This document shows, piece after piece, positions 57,635 to 64,000 of a stretch of DNA of 64,000 nt (positions within the stretch are counted from its first letter, which is position 1; each line of letters starts with the position of its first letter). The stretch is from Mesorhabditis belari (Eukaryota; Nematoda; Chromadorea; Rhabditida; Rhabditidae). Where the stretch lies: positions 1,324,565 through 1,388,564 of the forward strand of contig CAUEEP010000758.1 of assembly GCA_958450365.1 (NCBI GenBank), in the 5' to 3' direction. Both the position numbers and the translations under genes were made by a program. The notes beneath the pieces were generated by a model. The model saw nothing but the letters and a program-made list of their open reading frames with translations. It did no database searches and was not told the origin of the DNA.

Positions 57635-58601
57635 ATGGCTAACGAAGGAAACGAGCGCATTCGAGGCAAAAGCATTGTCAAGCCGGTCGTCTATGGAAAT
57701 ACTGCAGAAGCTTTTGGATATAAGAGGTAAATTTTGAGGTTGTTAAAAAAAACATTTTGGATTATTTATCTAAATTTTTCTAGAGAAAGTGACGGGCATA
57801 CGCACAAATGGACAGTATTTGTTCGTCCCTATTTGAATGAGGATGGTTCTCGGTGGATACGTAAAGTTCAATTCAAACTTCATGAAAGCTATGCCAATTC
57901 TACGCGAGGTTTGCTTCTTTTTTTATGGGCGAAAGTTAATTTGAGAATTTAGTAATCGAGCAACCACCATTTGAAGTCACTGAGACGGGTTGGGGCGAAT
58001 TCGAAGTACAAATGCGAATTTATTTTGCTGACCAAAACGAAAAACCAGTAAGTGTCAAAGTGTTTTGTACAAACTGAATTTCAAATTTAGGTAACCGCTT
58101 TTCATTACCTCCGATTATTTCAACCAGTATTCAATGTCAGTGGAGGAACCATAGTCGCTGCCGAATTTTACGATGAAATTGTAACGTGTTATTTTTTTAC
58201 ATTTTTTAATATTTTTAGGTTTTCCAAGACCCTACCACGATGATGTACAAAATATTGACAACCGGCGACGCAAAAAAACACGACCCACGGATGTTTTATC
58301 ACGACTGTAAGTGCTTTAGAAATTTTTATGCATCCGATTTTCTTTAGTAATAGCAAGACGAAAAAAGACGGTCGATACTGTGGCGATGGCTAAACAAGAA
58401 ATTTCAAAAGAAATCGAAGATTTGCGCGAGTCGCTACGTGAAGCACATCGATTAATAATCAAGTACCGGAATGAGGTAATTATTCGTAGGAACTAAAAGT
58501 TCTACTAAAACTTGACCTAAGCAACTTTTTAAACTATAATTTAGGCTGAGAGCGGCGAAAGCGGTCCGGCAACACCAAATGTATCATTTTCAGTTGGCTA
58601 A
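57635..58601 (+). CDS. gfl-1: YEATS-domain protein GAS41 homologue
   Basis: GAS41/YEATS4 is a reader of acylated histone H3 and a shared subunit of the nuclear SRCAP/Tip60-type remodelling complexes. The YEATS domain is complete: [73 protein letters not shown] (the aromatic-cage region), [13 protein letters not shown] and [21 protein letters not shown]-terminal coiled coil follows ([20 protein letters not shown]). The stop TAA is at 58599. The start ATG follows a CCAG acceptor and seven bases. It is divergent from fzy-1 and 285 bp upstream of the phosphatase gene. Confidence 0.95.
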
Positions 58602-58886
58602 ACATTAATGCTGGATTTTAAACTCACGGGTATTTTTTTACTATTGTTTGAATTTCTTATTTTTTTCTGAATAAAATTAACCGGTTATGCCACCAATTTG
58701 AAACTTTGAAAAACACGCAATACAGCTTATCAATCAGCATAAGTTCAAAATTTGCATATAAGCTTTTGCAAGAATATTCTCAAAAGCTCAACACTGATTA
58801 TTTGCTAGATTCTCGTTGTACAGGTACTTTTTGTTATTTTACAGACAAACTTTACTTTTTATTGTTTAAGGTTAGACCAGTTGGGC

Positions 58887-60347
58887 ATGTCCAGTTTTAA
58901 ACTCGATATTGATGCGCTGATTGTGGAACTCTTAACGGTCGGCGCCACAAAATGCAATTCGATATTCGAACGCGTCTCACAGGACACTGTCGTCGCGTTG
59001 TGCGCAAAAGCTAAGTGTGTGCTTATCATTTTTTTACTTCCTAGACAGCTAATGCATGCTTATGATGTTTAAATGCTTAGAAAGACGTTCTTATCGCAAT
59101 CATCACTCGTTGAAGTTGAGCCGCCAATTCGAATTTGTGGTGATACGCATGGTCATTATGATGGTGAGACAGTTTTAATTCATAGATTCTAAATTACTTT
59201 TAAAACTCCTCAAATCAAATCTTTTAGATGTGTTGCGTTTATTTGACAAAGGCGGCTTTCCACCGAAGTTCAACTACATTTTCTTGGGAGATTACGTCGA
59301 TCGGGGAAAGCAATCACTTGAGACTATTTTGCTGTTGTTTTGTTACAAAGTATTTGGCTTAGCTTTGATTACTTTCAACTTTTAATTTAGGTCAAATATT
59401 CGGAGAATTTTTTCCTCTTACGCGGCAATCATGAATGCTCAGCTGTCAATAAAGTGAGTCATCATTTCTTTTCATTATCGGTTTTTTTAAGGCATACGGA
59501 TTTTTCGATGAGATCCAAAGGCGTTGCGGCTCTGTGAGGCTTTGGCTGATCTTCCAGGTATTTTACTTTTCAACTTCTGAACTTTTGTTCTTTAGGATGT
59601 ATTTAACGTGATGCCACTTGTCGGTTTGGTTGGTGGTCGAATATTGTGTATGCACGGAGGACTTAGCCCACGCCTCGAATCACTCGATCAGCTGAGAACG
59701 GTACACTTCGAACTCTTTAGAATGAATTTGGTTATTTTAGCTGAAGCGGCCAATAGACCCTCCAAACCCATCATTGCACATCGATCTTCTCTGGTCGGAT
59801 CCGGATCCTTACATACAGGTAAAGCACTTCCTTTCGTTGAAAATTACAAATTTTTGCTCAGGGTTGGCACACAAATTCTCGAGGTGTTTCGTTCGCGTTT
59901 GGTGCAGATGTCGTGAAGTCGATTTGTCAGCGCCTTGGTCTCGATCTCATTGTGAGAGCTCACCAAGTTTGTTTTTTTATGCATTGTTTGACTTACTTAA
60001 TTTGGAATATGTGGCTTGTTTTTAAAAAATTGTGTAGGTATACTGTTTTATCAATAAAACTATTTTATTTGTTTTAGGTTGTGGAAGATGGCTATGAATT
60101 CTTTGCTGATAGACGCTTGGTGACGATTTTCTCGTGTCCGTATTATTGTGGTTTGCAAAGCAACAAAGCTGCAATCATGTGTATTGACGAGAATATGAAA
60201 TGCTCGTTTTTGGTTCGGTTTTGTCTTTTTTTCATCGTTAATGATATTTTTCAGGTGTTACAGCCAACTTATGAACGACTCGTCGAGGCTGCATGGCGGA
60301 TCAAGGAAAATTCGAATTTAATCTTACCGCCTAAACGTGTTGCTTAG
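58887..60347 (+). CDS. PP1-type serine/threonine phosphatase, divergent
   Basis: The catalytic core of the PPP family is complete: [88 protein letters not shown] and [15 protein letters not shown]. Metal ligands (GDxHG, GDxVDRG, GNHE and the two later His) are all present. It is clearly nearer PP1 than PP2A, but departs from canonical PP1 in several places, including GDTHGH for GDIHGQ, an unusual [10 protein letters not shown] loop where PP1 has SAPNYCGEFDN, and a short C-terminus (LILPPKRVA). Such diverged PP1 copies are common in nematode male germlines; expression here is unknown. It may be co-transcribed with gfl-1. Confidence 0.9.
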
Positions 60348-60490
60348 TGTTTGAATAAAATTTTACTTCTTTCATGTTTATTTAGATCGATTAAAGTATT
60401 AGATAAATGAGGAGTTTCAAATACAAAAGATCAATTGAATTTTGTTATAGACCCGTAGATAGCGCCAACAGCCCGAGGAAGATAAATGTT

Positions 60491-63400
60491 TTAAGTGGCT
60501 ATCCAGGAGGATTCCTTTGGTCTAGAGTTACTTTTTCTTGTGATAAGCAAGACAAAAGTGAATAATAAAAGAGAAGTGACAATCAAACAGGCGATAATAA
60601 TTGGAAATAGGAATGAAGATTTCGATGAACAGTCATCGGATTTTGAGGCTGAACCGACACTTTCTAAAAGTTGATATTGATTAGAAAACGCGAACACTAA
60701 CACTTTCATATCATGAGCTCGTTTTTTTTGCAACTCACCATAATATTGAGCATCTTCGGGTGTATCCAATACTCGCAATTCTCCTTTCACATCCATCATC
60801 GGGTATCCATATTCACTCTTGAGCACTTTTCCCACATTTTTCTCAATCCTATACTCCAAAGCTCGTCTTTCTCTTCTCAACGTTGTTGTATTCCCACTAA
60901 ATTCTCATCTCTTTTTGACCATTTTTTTCGTTTCTCAAACTTGAAATAGATTTTCCCTTTTGATTCAGCCGTGAAATTGACCCTTGGTGGTTTCGGGAAA
61001 GGAAATGGTTGCTTTTGGATATCCTAAAGATACCGTAATGCCTGTAACTAGAGTTTTTTTTCCTTACAGAATTCCTGTATCTCTACGAGTTTCCCAACCT
61101 TTTCGAGCTCTTTCAACGATAAATAGATGTCTTTCTTTTCGTAACTTGGTTGATCTCTCAATTGACGAACCATCGCGAGGCGTTCTTCGAGTGATGGACA
61201 GGCGCGCGGTGGCTGAATAATTCAGTACAGCGTTCCTGTCTTCATTATTTGTATTTTCTTAACTGAATACCGATAGTTCCGAGCAATCTTTCCCTTTGTA
61301 ACAGATCCGAATCTGACACGTAAAACGGGTGATCGTCTTTTGAGCGAATTTGAACACATGAGTTTCCTGAAATTAGTCTCAAAGTTGAAAAGAGGGGAAT
61401 TGTAAGTGGAGTCTTTGGGGGTGGGACAAATGCGACCTTTTTTTTGCGCACCTGGACATTTGCGCACCTTTTTTTTTGCTGGAAAAGGCCTTAGGCAAGG
61501 CTGTAGAGCTTCGAAAATATTTCCATATAAGGGAATCGTATGCGTAGATTCCGAATTTCGACAAATCAGACCTCGCTGACACGTCAAATTTGGGCTAAAA
61601 GGCAAAAACTGCGGAAAAGCGTTAAGTTGCGTAGTTTTTGCCTTTTAGCCCAAATTTGACGTGTCAGCGAGGTCTGATTTGTCGAAATTCGGAATCTACG
61701 CATACGATTCCCTTATATGGAAATATTTTCGAAGCTCTACAGCCTTGCCTAAGGCCTTTTCCAGCAAAAAAAAGGTGCGCAAATGTCCAGGTGCGCAAAA
61801 AAAAGGTCGCATTTGTCCCACCCCCGAGTCTTTTGCTTAAAGGATACTTTACTTGAAAAGCTGATGTGAGATCAGGGGAATAATTCGGTGTCGCCATCAC
61901 GTAATGATCAACGCCACAACTAGGATTTTTCATAGATTTTTGTTAGATTTACATCCCATTTACCCATTTTGATCGATAATTAAAATTCGATTCCCTTGCC
62001 CGTCTTCGACATAACAATTTTGAATGAGAATACCGGCGGTTGCTGAATGAATGTTGACAGTAAACTACCGTAGTTCAAGAGTACTGTCGTACAGTACTTT
62101 TGAAGCAGAGATTGATAATTTCATTTGTTGTCAAAACCAACCGCTTTCACAGCTCCACACATGAAAAACTCGCTCTCCAACCGATGCATAATGAGCCTAT
62201 AAATGTAGATTGATAAAATCTCTCCCCTCCCCCGCCAATTCCTCACTTCTGGTCCATCTTTTGAATCTTTTCGAATCGTGTATGAACATGTGGGCGTTTC
62301 TTCGAAATCAAATTGAGGATCAAGTTCCGTTGCTTGATGTTCACTGGACACTGTTTTTTTTCTTTCAAAATCCTATTCCCATTTCACCTGATCGCTAATG
62401 TTTGCTCGAAATCCTCTAAAACTTGATTCTCAACATAGACACATTGTGCACAATAAGATCGATCGGATTCGGTGACAAAAAGTGGATGGAGTTGCACAGT
62501 GACACAAATGCGTTCGATCATTCCCATTGGGTTGTCCTAGAGTTTGACAAATCTTTAGATATTCATGGACATTCGAAATTAATTGTAATTTCAAAAATGC
62601 TCCGGTTACCGTAATCTAGACTTGTCTACTCGGTGGATCTTCTGGCGATAAAACGAAAAATTTGAGAAGAAATTTTTATTCTAGACAGGATTTCGTACTA
62701 GTATTGAGATTTGTTTTTGGTAAATTGATTCAAAAAAACTTTGGTTCCCGTAATACCTGTAATAGTAGCGCCCCCTATAATGACGGTCGGAGCGTCGCGT
62801 AGTCTAACTTTAAACGCACTTTTCTCGCCACCTGTTTATGCTACAGTGTGCTGTTAAGTATCAAATGAAAGCAGAAATTCAGGGCTATTTTTTGATACCA
62901 AATATGTATTTTTAGAAATTATGGGCGCTCAGAAAAAAAATGGTTTAGTAAAAATTTCTTTTGCGACTACGTGACTGTACGGGGGGGGGGCGCTACTATG
63001 ACAGGTATTACGGTAACTACTTTGGTTCAAATAAATTGTTTAAAGCAAAGTACCGTGTATTTGAAAAGAATGCGAAAAATGTAATTATTATGTTAAAGCT
63101 AGTAAACTCGAAGAGTTTCTCGAGCAATACAAGATACATTTTTTCATTTTAAAGCTCAAAAGCTAGCCAGTGTAGGGTAATCTGATAGTGAGTTGGAAAA
63201 TAGTGAGCTCATTTTCAGGGTGCATAGCCACTCAATCGAGAGCCACAAGAATGTATTGAATCAAAAATGACACCGTTCTCTCCGAAGTCATCCCACATTT
63301 CCCAACGGGAATCGCAATTCGATTCTGATTTCGAACCGCGCACTCAGCGTCTTCGATCAGATTTTCCGCATAGATATGTGATGGATTCGAGGAAGTTGTT

Positions 63401-63635
63401 TTGATCTGTGAAATACATGGAATGATTTAAGATTCATTTCGTTGTCATTCATGATTTGAAACTCAATTGAGTTAAAGTTTCTTGTCGTTAAGTTTCATCT
63501 GATGCTCACCTTTATCACCAGTCGCTCTGGTTCACAGAAAACCATCGGTGTCTCCAAAATCTCATTCGGATATTTCATCGAATCACATTTGACAATGGAA
63601 AATAATAAAATTAGAATAGAACAACTGAATATCAT
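60491..63635 (-). CDS. Cuticlin-like ZP-domain membrane protein, 442 aa, 12 exons
   Basis: Exons: 63635-63510, 63405-63274, 62536-62388, 62343-62247, 62196-62142, 62042-61964, 61919-61853, 61366-61271, 61212-61099, 61023-60941, 60896-60739 and 60663-60491; all phases close (1329 nt). The protein has a signal peptide (MIFSCSILILLFSIVKC) and then a ZP domain: ETPMVFCEPERLVIKI, IPVGKCGMTSE, VQLHPLFVTESDRSYCAQC, ETPTCSYTIRKDSKDGP, YASVGERVFHVWSCES, IQNCYVEDGQGN, GVDHYVMATPNYSPDLTSAF and ETHVFKFAQKTITRFTCQIR. A dibasic RRERR site (furin-like) and a C-terminal membrane helix (PIIIACLIVTSLLLFTFVLL) follow. Family members are cleaved and polymerise in the extracellular cuticle. Introns 2 and 7 carry transposon insertions. 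Confidence 0.93.
61417..61825. mobile_element. Palindromic non-autonomous DNA element, copy 4
   Basis: The longest and most symmetrical copy (409 bp). Ends are GGGGGTGGGACAAATGCGAC and its inverse, and an exact 8-bp duplication GAGTCTTT flanks it (61409-61416 and 61826-61833). It lies in cuticlin intron 7 (61367-61852); without it that intron would be about 69-77 bp, the local norm. Confidence 0.92.
62748..63013. mobile_element. MITE related to the one at 8747-9016
   Basis: The left TIR CCGTAATACCTGTAATAGTA with GCGCCCCC and the inverted right TIR GGGGGCGCTACTATGACAGG with TATTACGG are imperfectly paired. The inner order matches the 8747 element. A nine-G run precedes the right TIR. It sits in cuticlin intron 2. 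Confidence 0.8.
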
Positions 63636-64000
63636 GGTAGAGATATCTCAGAGAACATTCAAAATGGAAAAATTTGGGAAGAGTTGATTTGCCACGAAAT
63701 ATCTGAATGGAATGGGAGGACGGAATGCTGAGGGTACTAGATATTGAAAAAGAATATGAAAAGAAAGAGCTCAAGAAGGGCTCGATCACTTACAACCACT
63801 TTTTTTTATTCAAGAGACACTCTTTTCCTTTCTTTTGTACTTTTGAGGGGTTTCCTTCTTGAATCTTCCCCTTTTCCAGGCTATGCTGGAGTCTCTTTTG
63901 CTTCAAAAATCAGATAATCTTTGAGAAGAATTTTTAGCTCAAGTTGTAGCGGTGTAGAATTTATTCACCTTTAGTAGCCTGGATACTGTAATACACCGCA
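63636..64000. other. Upstream region of the cuticlin-like gene
   Basis: About 365 bp upstream of the cuticlin start codon, with no supported exon. It presumably contains the promoter. A small pair, GAGACACTC (about 63816) and GAGTCTC (about 63889), is too weak to name. Confidence 0.4.

Noticed and set aside
61638..61856. Repeated ORFs beginning [20 protein letters not shown]
   Set aside because: The same peptide appears at 9653, 9997, 61222 and 61638 because it lies on the arms of the palindromic element; no sign of coding constraint.

Overview
The window is nuclear DNA from a nematode, most likely a rhabditid, but not a sequence I recognise as C. elegans. Several signs agree. Genes are dense, with mostly 45-100 bp introns ending in TTTTAG or TTTCAG, and several start codons sit just after an isolated splice acceptor, as expected for spliced-leader trans-splicing. 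Nematode families are present: an innexin, a sperm-specific MSP-domain protein, an MSP fragment and a cuticlin-type ZP protein. There is an interstitial tract of the nematode telomere repeat, and three U1 snRNA genes. All genes were modelled by hand from splice signals and reading frames; junctions whose frames close are described as such.

Layout. 1-7 kb: the 5' end of gamma-COP runs off the left edge (-), followed by an innexin (-). 7-18 kb is repeat-rich: a minisatellite, MITEs, a telomere-repeat tract, foldback elements, a lysine-rich gene model (-), a cluster of three U1 snRNA genes, a truncated Tc1-like element and a sperm MSP-domain gene (-). 18.7-28.6 kb: smc-6, a mitochondrial intermediate peptidase and a C6orf120/UPF0669 secreted protein, all (+) and possibly an operon. 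29.9-36.1 kb: a 64-residue ORF and Integrator subunit 7 (+); INTS7 carries a 1.6 kb Tc1-like element in an intron. 37.6-43.4 kb: a C/EBP-like bZIP factor with an AT-hook (+). 44-50.3 kb: three paralogous multi-pass membrane proteins (-), with an orphan MSP exon beside one of them. 50.6-52.2 kb: beta-tubulin (-). 54.6-56.8 kb: the APC/C activator Cdc20/FZY-1 (-), divergent from GAS41/gfl-1 and a PP1-type phosphatase (+, 57.6-60.3 kb). 60.5-63.6 kb: a 12-exon ZP-domain cuticlin-like gene (-).

Themes. Housekeeping chromosome, transport and RNA functions (SMC6, INTS7, GAS41, Cdc20, gamma-COP, U1) are mixed with probable male-germline genes (SSP/MSP proteins, perhaps the PP1-like phosphatase). The most distinctive DNA is non-coding: four copies of a near-perfect palindromic element with 7-8 bp target duplications. 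These copies have inserted into introns of the innexin and cuticlin genes, about 60 bp upstream of the beta-tubulin start codon, and into an intergenic region. I found no convincing new multi-gene system. The strongest candidates for novelty are this palindromic family, the tetraspan gene trio and a few structured or orphan sequences.
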